Assembly (NCBI GenBank): GCA_029864065.1
Contig: JAOTUD010000017.1
Span: 1 to 14,686 of the forward strand
DNA from: Gammaproteobacteria bacterium
GTDB lineage: Bacteria > Pseudomonadota > Gammaproteobacteria > GCA-001735895
Direction of reading: 5' to 3'
Length of the DNA: 14,686 bases
How positions within the stretch are numbered: position 1 is the stretch's first letter; each line of letters begins with the position of its first letter. The notes under the pieces were generated by a model that saw nothing but the letters and a program-made list of their open reading frames with translations, did no database searches and was not told where the DNA came from. Made by a program: the position numbers and the translations under genes. Below, one piece after another: positions 5,920-13,035 of the stretch.

Positions 5920-7515
5920 TTACCTGACTGGAGGTGCCTCGGTGAAGCTGTGGTACGGCGGCGGCGATGGCAGTTGCTCGAACTCGAGCCCTGTAGCGCC
6001 TTCCCAGACACGATCTGTCGCCTTCTCTCCACCCCTGATCGTCTTGATGACGATATAGAGGAAGAACACCTGCGCCAGGCCGAAAGCGAAGCCGCCGATA
6101 CTGGAAATCATATTGAATTCTGCAAATTGCAGCGAGTAGTCCGGAATACGGCGCGGCATTCCGGCAAGCCCGAGAAAATGCTGCGGGAAGAACAGGACGT
6201 TGACCGCGATGGTCGACCACCAGAAATGGATCTTGCCGAGCGTTTCGTTATACATGTGGCCCGTCCACTTCGGTACCCAGTAATAGAAGGCGGCGATGAT
6301 CGAGTACAACGCGCCGGTGACGAGCACGTAGTGGAAGTGCGCCACTACGAAATAGGTATCGTGGTATTGCGTATCGACCGGCGCGACTCCGAGCATCAGC
6401 CCAGAGAATCCGCCGATGGTAAACATGACGATAAATCCGAGCGCCCACAGCATCGGCGTCTCGAAAGTCATCGAACCTTTCCACATCGTGGTTACCCAGT
6501 TGAATACCTTGACCCCGGTCGGAATCGAAATGAGTATCGTCGCATACATGAAGTAGAGCTCGCCCGCAACCGGCATCCCGACCGTGAACATATGGTGCGC
6601 CCAGACCATGAACGACAGGATCGCGATCGACGCGGTTGCGTAGACCATCGAGCTGTAGCCGAAAAGCGGCTTGCGCGCGAAGGTCGGAATGATCGCCGAG
6701 ATGATGCCGAATGCCGGCAGGATCATGATGTAAACTTCGGGGTGACCGAAGAACCAGAAGATATGCTGGAACATAACCGGGTCGCCGCCGCCCGCGGCAT
6801 CGAAAAACGAGGTGCCGAAATGGCGATCGGTCAGCATCATCGTCACCGCGCCGGCCAGAACCGGCATGACCGCGATCAGCAGGTAGGCCGTGATCAGCCA
6901 GGTCCACACGAACAGCGGCATCTTCATCAACGTCATGCCGGGTGCGCGCATATTCAGAATCGTCGCGATGATGTTGATCGAACCCATCACCGACGAGATA
7001 CCCATCAGGTGTACCGCGAAGATGAAGAAATCGGTCGAATCCGGCGCGTAGGTCGTCGACAACGGCGCATAGAAGGTCCAGCCGAATGCCGGCGCTCCGC
7101 TTTCCATGAAAGTCGTGGAAGCCAGTATCCCGAAGGCAAAAGGCAGCAGCCAGAAGCTCCAGTTATTGAGACGCGGCAGCGCCATGTCGGGCGCGCCGAT
7201 CATCATCGGCACCAGCCAGTTGGCGAGGCCGACAAACGCGGGCATGATCGCGCCGAACACCATCACCAGGCCGTGCATCGTGGTCATCTGGTTGAAGAAA
7301 TGGGGCTCGACCCACTGCAGCCCGGGCTGGAACAGCTCCAGGCGTATAATCATCGCCATCGAACCGCCGTACAACAGCATGATGAACGACAGCCACAGGT
7401 AAAGCGTGCCGATATCCTTGTGGTTGGTCGTCGTTACCCAGCGCATCAGGCCCTTGGCCGGACCGTGATGATCGTGCTCGTCGTGAGCGGCGTCGTGTGT
7501 AATTTCGGAAGACAT
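5920..7515 (-). CDS. coxA: Cytochrome c oxidase subunit I (aa3, A1 type)
   Basis: The catalytic subunit, 531 residues, 12 membrane helices; reduces O2 and pumps protons. Ligands visible: heme a His81 (TTMHGLVMVF) and His395, heme a3 His393 (VVAHFHYVL), CuB His258, His307 and His308 (FGHPEVY, WAHHMF). Tyr262 is the residue cross-linked to His258. Glu260 of the GHPEVY motif and Asp110 in MIGAPDMALPRLNN mark the D-channel of A1-type heme-copper oxidases. The N-terminus carries a His/Asp-rich head (HDAAHDEHDHHGPAKG). It starts 18 nt after coxB; AAGGGG lies ~12 bases before the ATG. Requires heme A, but heme A synthase is not encoded in this window. Also called ctaD. Confidence 0.98.
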   Translation of the reverse strand: MSSEITHDAAHDEHDHHGPAKGLMRWVTTTNHKDIGTLYLWLSFIMLLYGGSMAMIIRLELFQPGLQWVEPHFFNQMTTMHGLVMVFGAIMPAFVGLANWLVPMMIGAPDMALPRLNNWSFWLLPFAFGILASTTFMESGAPAFGWTFYAPLSTTYAPDSTDFFIFAVHLMGISSVMGSINIIATILNMRAPGMTLMKMPLFVWTWLITAYLLIAVMPVLAGAVTMMLTDRHFGTSFFDAAGGGDPVMFQHIFWFFGHPEVYIMILPAFGIISAIIPTFARKPLFGYSSMVYATASIAILSFMVWAHHMFTVGMPVAGELYFMYATILISIPTGVKVFNWVTTMWKGSMTFETPMLWALGFIVMFTIGGFSGLMLGVAPVDTQYHDTYFVVAHFHYVLVTGALYSIIAAFYYWVPKWTGHMYNETLGKIHFWWSTIAVNVLFFPQHFLGLAGMPRRIPDYSLQFAEFNMISSIGGFAFGLAQVFFLYIVIKTIRGGEKATDRVWEGATGLEFEQLPSPPPYHSFTEAPPVR

Positions 7516-7533
7516 CTAATCTAATACCCCTTC

Positions 7534-8670
7534 TTATCTTGCATTCTTGATCGTGGATGGCTGAATCACGGTACCCACGCTGTTGCCTAAAGCATTGCGC
7601 TCGTAGGTCAGGACCGAGGCAATATCGACGTCATTGAGCTGACCCTTGAAGGACGCCATCGCCGTGCCCGCCTTGCCGTTGACGACGACATCGATATGCG
7701 CCGACGGGTCCGGGTCGGTAACGATGGCACTGCCGGTCATGGCCGGAAACGCTCCGGGGATTCCCGCTCCAGTAACTCCGTGGCATGCTAAACAGTTTGC
7801 CTTGTAGACTGTTTCTCCACGCGCCAGCAGGTCCTGCTTCGACCATTCCTGTTCGGCGGCCGACGCCGCGGCGGCCGCGGCGGCCTTTTTGCTCGCCAGC
7901 CATTCTTTATATTCGGGCTCGGTCACCGCTTCGACGCCAATCCGCACGAAACCATGGTCCTTGCCACACAGCTCGGAACACTGGCCGCGGTAAGTCCCCG
8001 GCTCTTCGATCGTTGCCCATGAATCGTTGATAAATCCCGGGATCGAGTCCTGCTTGACCGCGAGTTCCGGCACCCACCAGGCGTGAATTACGTCGTTCGA
8101 GTGAAACAGGAAGCGAACCTTTTTATTCACCGGCAGCACCAGCGGCTCGTCGACTTCCAGCAGGTAGTTCTCGTTCCCGGTCGGATCCTTGAACACATCG
8201 CGGCTGGTCTGCGCGAGGTTGCTGACGAAGCTGATATCTTCGTCGACATAGGTGTATTTCCATTTCCACTGAATGCCGGTTACCTGCACGGTGATATCAG
8301 CATCGGTCTTGGCATCCTCGAGGTCGAGCAGGGTTCCGGTAGCCGGGATCGCGATACCGATCAGGATCAGCAGCGGCACGATGGTCCAGATGATTTCGAC
8401 GGTGGTGCTTTCATGAAAGTTGGCCGCCTGGGCGCCCCTGGACTTGCGGTGATACAGGATCGACCACGCCATCGCACCGAAAACCAGTATCCCGATGACG
8501 ACGCAAATCCAGAAAACCAGCATGTGCAGGCTGTAAAGCTCCTGGCTTATCGGGGTGACGCCCTCGGTCATATTCAACTCGTAAGCGGCATTCGTAGCGG
8601 ATGTCTGCAGCATCGCCAGCGAGCCCGCAAGGACCATCAAACCAGGACTGGAAAACTTCTTAAAAATCAT
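7534..8670 (-). CDS. coxB: Cytochrome c oxidase subunit II with C-terminal cytochrome c domain
   Basis: 378 residues. A signal peptide (~1-29, cut near TNAA), two membrane helices (~46-70, 91-115), a periplasmic cupredoxin CuA domain (~125-250), an Ala-rich linker (~261-273) and a cytochrome c domain (~283-365) with CLACH (293-297) and the distal-ligand candidate Met338. CuA ligands present: His196 (VIHAWWVPEL), Cys231, Cys235 and His239, with the bridging Glu233. The axial Met expected three residues after His239 is Val242 (CSELCGKDHGFV); see findings. The electron path is cytochrome c domain to CuA to heme a. I chose ATG 8670 because AGGGAG stands 6 bases upstream and a signal peptide follows; the longer frame to 8751 adds 27 unrelated residues. 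First gene of the coxB-coxA-small-ctaG-coxC operon. Also called ctaC. Confidence 0.97.
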   Translation of the reverse strand: MIFKKFSSPGLMVLAGSLAMLQTSATNAAYELNMTEGVTPISQELYSLHMLVFWICVVIGILVFGAMAWSILYHRKSRGAQAANFHESTTVEIIWTIVPLLILIGIAIPATGTLLDLEDAKTDADITVQVTGIQWKWKYTYVDEDISFVSNLAQTSRDVFKDPTGNENYLLEVDEPLVLPVNKKVRFLFHSNDVIHAWWVPELAVKQDSIPGFINDSWATIEEPGTYRGQCSELCGKDHGFVRIGVEAVTEPEYKEWLASKKAAAAAAASAAEQEWSKQDLLARGETVYKANCLACHGVTGAGIPGAFPAMTGSAIVTDPDPSAHIDVVVNGKAGTAMASFKGQLNDVDIASVLTYERNALGNSVGTVIQPSTIKNAR

Positions 8671-8782
8671 TCTTAACTCCCTAGAACATAGTCCCGCGGT
8701 CTTCGCGTGAAACGCGCGGATTATGCCGGCATGTAAACACAAGGATGCCACCTGAATTACGGGATTCAGACGGCGGTGGAAA

Positions 8783-9262
8783 TCAAACGCGAATTATACA
8801 GTCTTTCAATTGAAACGCTAGCCGCTCCTTTTCCGAATTATCGAGAAAAGCGCCGACTTCGACATAGTTTCCATGCGAGCCTATGGCGAGCTTTCGCTGA
8901 CGGTCGCGGGCGCCTGTTTGCTCGTCGATCAACCTTATCCAAGGAGTTTCGAATTCCCAGCTCTGGCTGACCTGCTGCACGCCCTTTTCGATCCGGATGC
9001 GGCGCTGGTCCAGCGTGATTACCTCCTTGCGGTAAACCTTGCGCGAGGTGAGGTAGAGGCAGGCGCCGAGCGCCAGCATTTCGAGGCCGGAGAACGGCAG
9101 CACCAGCCACATCCCCTGGATCGTGAAAAAAATGCCGATTGCGAGCGCAACCACGCAGGTAAATATATAAAGGAGAACCAGCTCATGCCAGCTGATCGAG
9201 CAATTGGGTGAGAGTACGAATCGATAGGAGTCGCTGGTATTAACTTTATCGATGCTGACCAT
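8783..9262 (-). CDS. DUF2244 family membrane protein
   Basis: 159 residues. The opening YRFVLSPNCSISWHEL matches the DUF2244 signature, followed by two close membrane helices (~28-48, 51-72) and a cytosolic domain of mixed sheet (residues ~75-159: RKVYRKEVITLDQRRIRIEKG, then HGNYVEVGAFL). Function is not known; in proteobacteria the family is often found beside cytochrome c oxidase genes, as here, 112 bp upstream of coxB in the same direction. The Shine-Dalgarno before ATG 9262 is weak. Divergent from the DUF2970 gene. Confidence 0.85.
   Translation of the reverse strand: MVSIDKVNTSDSYRFVLSPNCSISWHELVLLYIFTCVVALAIGIFFTIQGMWLVLPFSGLEMLALGACLYLTSRKVYRKEVITLDQRRIRIEKGVQQVSQSWEFETPWIRLIDEQTGARDRQRKLAIGSHGNYVEVGAFLDNSEKERLAFQLKDCIIRV
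8793..8798 (-). promoter_or_regulatory. Possible -10 box of the coxB operon
   Basis: A perfect TATAAT on the minus strand inside the last codons of the DUF2244 gene, ~123 bp before the coxB ATG. I see no good -35 at 16-18 bp; a palindrome TTTCAATTGAAA (8804-8815) occupies the spacer and could bind an activator, but both are also coding sequence. Weak evidence. Confidence 0.28.
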
Positions 9263-9356
9263 ATTGAATTACAATCTACTCGTGTTGGGCTGTTCCGGGT
9301 TGGACATCCGGCTGGCACAATGACTAATCTAGGGCAATCGATGCGGGATTTCAACC

Positions 9357-9590
9357 TTGAATCGTAGTGAAGACAGCAGGACCGAAAAAGAAGTTCGCCT
9401 GAGTTTCTGGCAATTGCTGAGAAGCACCCTGTCCGCGTTCATCGGCGTGCAGAGCAATGCCAATCGCGAGCGCGATTTCCGACACGGCAAGCCGTCGCAC
9501 TTTATCTGGATGGGATTGCTGTTCGGCGCGGCGTTCGTACTAACCCTGGTGGGGGTGGTGCAGCTGGTGCTTTACTTTACCGGCGCCTAG
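9357..9590 (+). CDS. DUF2970 family small membrane protein
   Basis: 77 residues with the DUF2970 pattern: FWQLLRSTLSAFIGVQSNAN, then RERDFRHGKPSHFIWMGLLF, then one C-terminal membrane helix (~50-73). The function is unknown; it is usually carried in or near cox operons. No ATG or GTG lies in frame: the start is most likely TTG 9357, with GGGA 8 bases upstream, since an in-frame TAG lies at 9330. It runs opposite to its oxidase neighbours, and its stop shares the palindrome CTAG (9587-9590) with the stop of ctaB. Confidence 0.85.
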   Translation: MNRSEDSRTEKEVRLSFWQLLRSTLSAFIGVQSNANRERDFRHGKPSHFIWMGLLFGAAFVLTLVGVVQLVLYFTGA

Positions 9591-10489
9591 AGGAACCAGC
9601 CGCGAATGAAAACGCGCGCGTAGTGATCGGCCAGCAGGAAACCGAACAGCAGGCTCAGGTAGAAAATCGAGTAACCGAAGGTTTTCATCGCGATCGCGTT
9701 GGGTTGCTCGTCGCGGTATAGCTTGATCGCGTAGTACAGAAAACCAACCCCCAGCGCCAGCGCACCGGCGAGGTATATCAGCCCGCTCATCTGCACGATA
9801 AAAGGCATCATCGTGACCAGGAACAGCAGGATCGTGTACAGCAGAATCTGGATCTTGGTGAACACTACGCCGTGGGTTACCGGCAACATCGGGATGCCGG
9901 CCCGCGCGTATTCTTCGCGGCGGCGAATCGCCAGCGCCCAGAAATGCGGTGGCGTCCAGATAAAAATTATCAGGAACAGCAGCAAAGCCTCGGTATCGAC
10001 GCTGCCGGTGACGGCCGTCCAGCCGAGCAGCGGCGGCGCGGCCCCTGCGGCCCCGCCGAGCACGATATTCTGCGGCGTCGCGCGCTTCAGGTACATGGTG
10101 TAGATCAGCGCGTAACCTACCAGCGAAAAGAAAGTCAGCACCGCGGTCAGCAGGTTGACGAAAATGACAAGCATGGCGATGCCGAGCGCACCGATCAGCA
10201 AAGCGAATACCAGTGCCGACCTCGGATCCAGCTCTCCGCTGACCAGGGGGCGGTTGCGGGTGCGCTCCATGATGCGGTCGATATGCTCGTCGACGACGTG
10301 GTTGATCGCGGCCCCGGACGCGGCCGCAAGCCCGATTCCGAGCAGGCCGAATACGAAGGTATCCAGCGGCACGAGGCCGTCGGCCGCGAGCAGCATTCCG
10401 ACCATCGCGGTAAACACGATCAGCAGCACGACCTTGGGTTTGGTCAGGTTGTAATACCGGGTCCAGGAAGCGAGTGTCAGTGTCGTCAT
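9587..10489 (-). CDS. ctaB: Heme O synthase (protoheme IX farnesyltransferase)
   Basis: 300 residues, UbiA-type polyprenyl transferase with about nine membrane helices; adds farnesyl to heme B to give heme O. The first Asp-rich motif NxxxDxxxD is NHVVDEHID (63-71), followed by RTRNRPLVSG; the second catalytic loop is RREEYARAGIPMLPVTHG. Length is normal. Heme A for the aa3 oxidase needs a further enzyme, CtaA, which is often the gene just upstream but is absent here. A good sigma70 promoter lies 40-68 bp upstream. Homologue of cyoE; the cox context favours ctaB. Confidence 0.96.
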   Translation of the reverse strand: MTTLTLASWTRYYNLTKPKVVLLIVFTAMVGMLLAADGLVPLDTFVFGLLGIGLAAASGAAINHVVDEHIDRIMERTRNRPLVSGELDPRSALVFALLIGALGIAMLVIFVNLLTAVLTFFSLVGYALIYTMYLKRATPQNIVLGGAAGAAPPLLGWTAVTGSVDTEALLLFLIIFIWTPPHFWALAIRRREEYARAGIPMLPVTHGVVFTKIQILLYTILLFLVTMMPFIVQMSGLIYLAGALALGVGFLYYAIKLYRDEQPNAIAMKTFGYSIFYLSLLFGFLLADHYARVFIRGWFL

Positions 10490-10528
10490 ACGGGTATCGA
10501 TTCGGGTCGATGGTTCATGCCAGCGGGC

Positions 10529-10557
10529 GTTATACAGGCAAACCGATCGGGGTTCAA
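10529..10557 (-). promoter_or_regulatory. Sigma70 promoter of ctaB
   Basis: On the minus strand TTGAAC (10557-10552), an ideal 17-bp spacer, TATAAC (10534-10529): 4 of 6 and 5 of 6 matches. The start site near 10522 gives a ~33-nt leader. It would let ctaB be expressed apart from the SURF1 and Sco-like pair upstream. Confidence 0.55.
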
Positions 10558-10576
10558 TCGAAGGATGATAACAGAC

Positions 10577-11182
10577 TCAACCGATCTGCGATAACTTCAT
10601 CAGCTTTTTGATATCTTCGAGCACGCGATTCTGATCGTTCTCGACCGGATAGTGCAACATCAGGTTTTGATCCGGATCGATCAGGTACATCCTGGGGGTA
10701 CTGCCGACCTCGTCGAATCCGTCGAGGGCGAATTGCGAATAAAGCCCGTGCTCGCGATTGTTCTCGATAACGATCAGGTTGGGGTACTCGAGCAGGAATG
10801 TCCGCAGTTTCTCACCGAGCGGTTGCGCGGTGATCAGCACGTTTTGCAGGCGCATCGTATCGCGGCCCAGCAGGGTTCGGATCTGGCGCATGTAAAACAG
10901 GTTCGAGAAGCACTGCTCGTCGCAATTATCCCCGGAAAACAGCACGAATGTCCATTTGCGCCCGAACCCGGCGTCGAAGCGCCTGCCGTCCACGCTTTCG
11001 AGAACGGGCCAGTCGATCTTTTTCACCGGCTCAACCAGCATGCCGTAATTGCCGCTCGGCGGCCTCAGGTCGAACACGTAAAAAGCGAACCAGCCACCGA
11101 TAAACGGCGACAGAAAAACTGCGATCAGGGCTACTAACCTGACCCGGTACCAGAACAGGCTGTTGCTTGATTGCTGATTCAT
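10577..11182 (-). CDS. Sco-like thioredoxin-fold protein, oxidase assembly
   Basis: 201 residues: an N-terminal membrane anchor (~13-36) and a periplasmic thioredoxin-like domain (~55-201). The CxxxC motif of Sco proteins is present as CDEQC (87-91) after the strand WTFVLFSGDN. The conserved copper-binding His of Sco1 is not visible at its usual place (here GFDEVGSTPRMYLIDPDQ), so it may act as a thiol reductase rather than a copper carrier. It resembles in place and layout the uncharacterised gene between SURF1 and cox15 in Pseudomonas (PA0111 as I recall). ATG 11182 overlaps the SURF1 stop (ATGA), which fixes the start; a longer frame to 11335 would overlap SURF1 deeply and is Arg/Ala-rich shadow sequence. 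Confidence 0.82.
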   Translation of the reverse strand: MNQQSSNSLFWYRVRLVALIAVFLSPFIGGWFAFYVFDLRPPSGNYGMLVEPVKKIDWPVLESVDGRRFDAGFGRKWTFVLFSGDNCDEQCFSNLFYMRQIRTLLGRDTMRLQNVLITAQPLGEKLRTFLLEYPNLIVIENNREHGLYSQFALDGFDEVGSTPRMYLIDPDQNLMLHYPVENDQNRVLEDIKKLMKLSQIG

Positions 11183-11895
11183 TCGGTTTTCCGCAGGTTG
11201 AGTAAAACAAACAGCAGCAGCGCGAGCGCGGCGAACGAAAACCACTGCACCGCGTAGGCCCGGCTTTTTTCGGGCGGCAGCCAGATCGGGTCCCAGTCGC
11301 GCACGTAAACACCTGGCCCGTCTGGCGCAAGCCACAAAATCATCGGCAACAGCCGTTGCGAATACTGCTGGCGCAAGGCTTCGAGATCAACATACGGAAT
11401 CAGCTGCGGCCAGCCCTCGGAGAGTCGAAGCCCGCCCAGCGACAATGCCGGTTCGCCCGGCACGAAGGCTATGCCCTCGACCGCGCCGGCCTGTTCGGCT
11501 GGCAATATTTCGGGCAAGCGCTCGCGCGTTGCGCCCCACGCGGCCCAGCCGCGGTTAACCAGGATGATGTGGTCGCTGTCGGCCAGCAGCAAGGGCGTCA
11601 GCACCTGGTATCCGGCCTGGCCCTGGTGGACCTGATTGTCGAGCAGGAAGTTATGCGCGTTGTCGTAACTACCCCTGACGACCAGCTTACGATACTGAAT
11701 ATCGTCCAGGTCCGTATCGATATTCAGCATCCGGTAATTCAGCGTCAGCCGCTGTTCGAACTTTTGTTGCACCGAATCCTTGAACGCGGCGCGGTCCAGC
11801 TGCCACATGCCGAGGATAACGAACAGCGTTATCCCCGACGCCGCCAGCAGGGCCGACCACCAGGCAGGCCGGAACTCACGCCTGCCGATTTTCAT
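11179..11895 (-). CDS. SURF1 family oxidase assembly protein
   Basis: 238 residues with the SURF1 layout: N-terminal helix (~13-31) ending in the signature GMWQLDRA, a long periplasmic domain with RKLVVRGSYD and ILVNRGWAAWG, and a C-terminal helix (~215-233) after AYAVQWFSFA. SURF1 proteins help insert heme a into subunit I. Translationally coupled by ATGA to the Sco-like gene. Divergent from the DUF2909 gene with a 57-bp gap. The family call is firm. Confidence 0.95.
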   Translation of the reverse strand: MKIGRREFRPAWWSALLAASGITLFVILGMWQLDRAAFKDSVQQKFEQRLTLNYRMLNIDTDLDDIQYRKLVVRGSYDNAHNFLLDNQVHQGQAGYQVLTPLLLADSDHIILVNRGWAAWGATRERLPEILPAEQAGAVEGIAFVPGEPALSLGGLRLSEGWPQLIPYVDLEALRQQYSQRLLPMILWLAPDGPGVYVRDWDPIWLPPEKSRAYAVQWFSFAALALLLFVLLNLRKTE

Positions 11896-11952
11896 ATCGA
11901 CAACGCCCGATGATCCGTTACACTGGGTTGCTGCGTATTAATTTTTATAACT

Positions 11953-12174
11953 ATGCTTTCCGTCAAAATCATTATCGTGGTGCTGCTCGGGCTGATCGTC
12001 CTTAGCCTCGGCGCGGGCATGTTCAGCCTCGTGAAAGAGCGAGGTGAATCGAGCCGCACCGCTAAATTCCTGACCATACGCATCGCCCTGTCCATCATCA
12101 CCTTCGTCTTCATCGCGGTCTCGTTCTACATGGGCTGGATTCAGCCCCACGGCCTGTTGCCGCCGGCTCCCTGA
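11953..12174 (+). CDS. DUF2909 twin-helix membrane protein
   Basis: 73 residues with two membrane helices (~4-25 and ~43-64) joined by a basic loop (LVKERGESSRTAKFLTIRIALS) and the ending MGWIQPHG, typical of DUF2909 (twin transmembrane protein). The function is not known; the gene is commonly beside SURF1 in gammaproteobacterial cox clusters, as here, but in this window it is divergent from SURF1. Its stop lies 10 bp from that of bioC. The Shine-Dalgarno is poor. Confidence 0.85.
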   Translation: MLSVKIIIVVLLGLIVLSLGAGMFSLVKERGESSRTAKFLTIRIALSIITFVFIAVSFYMGWIQPHGLLPPAP

Positions 12175-12184
12175 TCCAGGCCGG

Positions 12185-12994
12185 TTACCCCAGCCAGGCG
12201 TGCCCGTACACGGCTTCGTAACTGGCTACGAATTTTCCATTTTCAAATCCATGTTCGCGGTAACTGGCCTCGAGGCTGCGCAGCTTTGCCGGCGTCATCA
12301 GGCCGCGCCGGCGGCTGACGTCCGCATTGGTTGCCCCGATATTCTTCAGATCGTCGAGCAGAACGCGAAATTCGCTGTACTCCATGCGAATCCTCTCCGC
12401 ATCGACCACCGGATTGGTGAATCCGGCCGCCAGCATCGCGTCGCCGACGTCGTGCATATCGACGAACTGGTGCACGTGCGGGTGACGATCCAGGGCTTCC
12501 CAGCTGGCCGCGAGCTCCTGCAGGGTTCCGGGCCCGAAACTGGCAAACATCAGCAAAGAGCCCGGTTTTGCGACCCGTGCAAACTCCGCCAGCGTGGTGC
12601 GCAGGTCGTTGGCCCACTGCAGCGCCAGCGACGAAAACACCAGGTCGAAACTCTGCGGCGCGAACGGCAATCGTTCCATATCGGCGGCAATTAATCGCTT
12701 TCTGGTCAATGGCCGGTACCTTGTACGGGCGTGCAACAACATCTCGAGCGCGATATCCGCGGCGTATACCCGCGCCCGCGGATACTGTTTCTGCAACCCG
12801 CGAATACCCTTTCCGGTGCCGCAACCGATATCGATAATTGTCTCTGGCCGGTGACGGATATACTGCAAACGCTGCAACAGCCTGCTCAATACCTCTTCCT
12901 GCAAAATAGCGGCATTATCGTAGCTTTTAGCTGCACGATTGAAGAATTTCTTAACAGATCGTTTGTCAAGCCGAGGCGGATTTAACAGGTCCAA
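12185..12994 (-). CDS. bioC: Malonyl-ACP O-methyltransferase BioC
   Basis: Makes malonyl-ACP methyl ester, which enters fatty acid synthesis to yield pimeloyl-ACP for biotin. About 269 residues, class I SAM methyltransferase: opening DKRSVKKFFNRAAKSYDNAA typical of BioC, SAM motif I DIGCGTGKG (~55-63), motif II acid in YAADIALEML, and SSLALQWANDL with the BioC-type LQW. I prefer TTG 12994 because AGGAG (13004-13000) lies 5 bases upstream; the frame could also begin at GTG 13000, but then AGGA would touch the start. It follows bioH by ~41 bp in the same direction. bioF, bioB and bioD are not nearby. Confidence 0.93.
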   Translation of the reverse strand: MDLLNPPRLDKRSVKKFFNRAAKSYDNAAILQEEVLSRLLQRLQYIRHRPETIIDIGCGTGKGIRGLQKQYPRARVYAADIALEMLLHARTRYRPLTRKRLIAADMERLPFAPQSFDLVFSSLALQWANDLRTTLAEFARVAKPGSLLMFASFGPGTLQELAASWEALDRHPHVHQFVDMHDVGDAMLAAGFTNPVVDAERIRMEYSEFRVLLDDLKNIGATNADVSRRRGLMTPAKLRSLEASYREHGFENGKFVASYEAVYGHAWLG

Positions 12995-13035
12995 AACCAC
13001 TCCTGGGTCGATAATTGCTGGCGTCCTACGGTGCG

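Noticed and set aside
5950..7524. A 524-codon open frame antisense to coxA
   Set aside because: It mirrors coxA almost end to end, is dominated by Arg, His, Asp and Glu without any domain pattern, and has no ribosome site. It results from GC-rich codon bias on the opposite strand.
8752..8769. CTGAAT/ATTCAG hairpin after the DUF2244 gene as a terminator
   Set aside because: AT-rich 6-bp stem with no T tract; it lies in the likely coxB leader and could equally be chance.
9872..10594. A 240-codon frame antisense to ctaB
   Set aside because: Rich in Gln, Arg and Gly with no hydrophobic core or motif, and fully opposite a certain gene.
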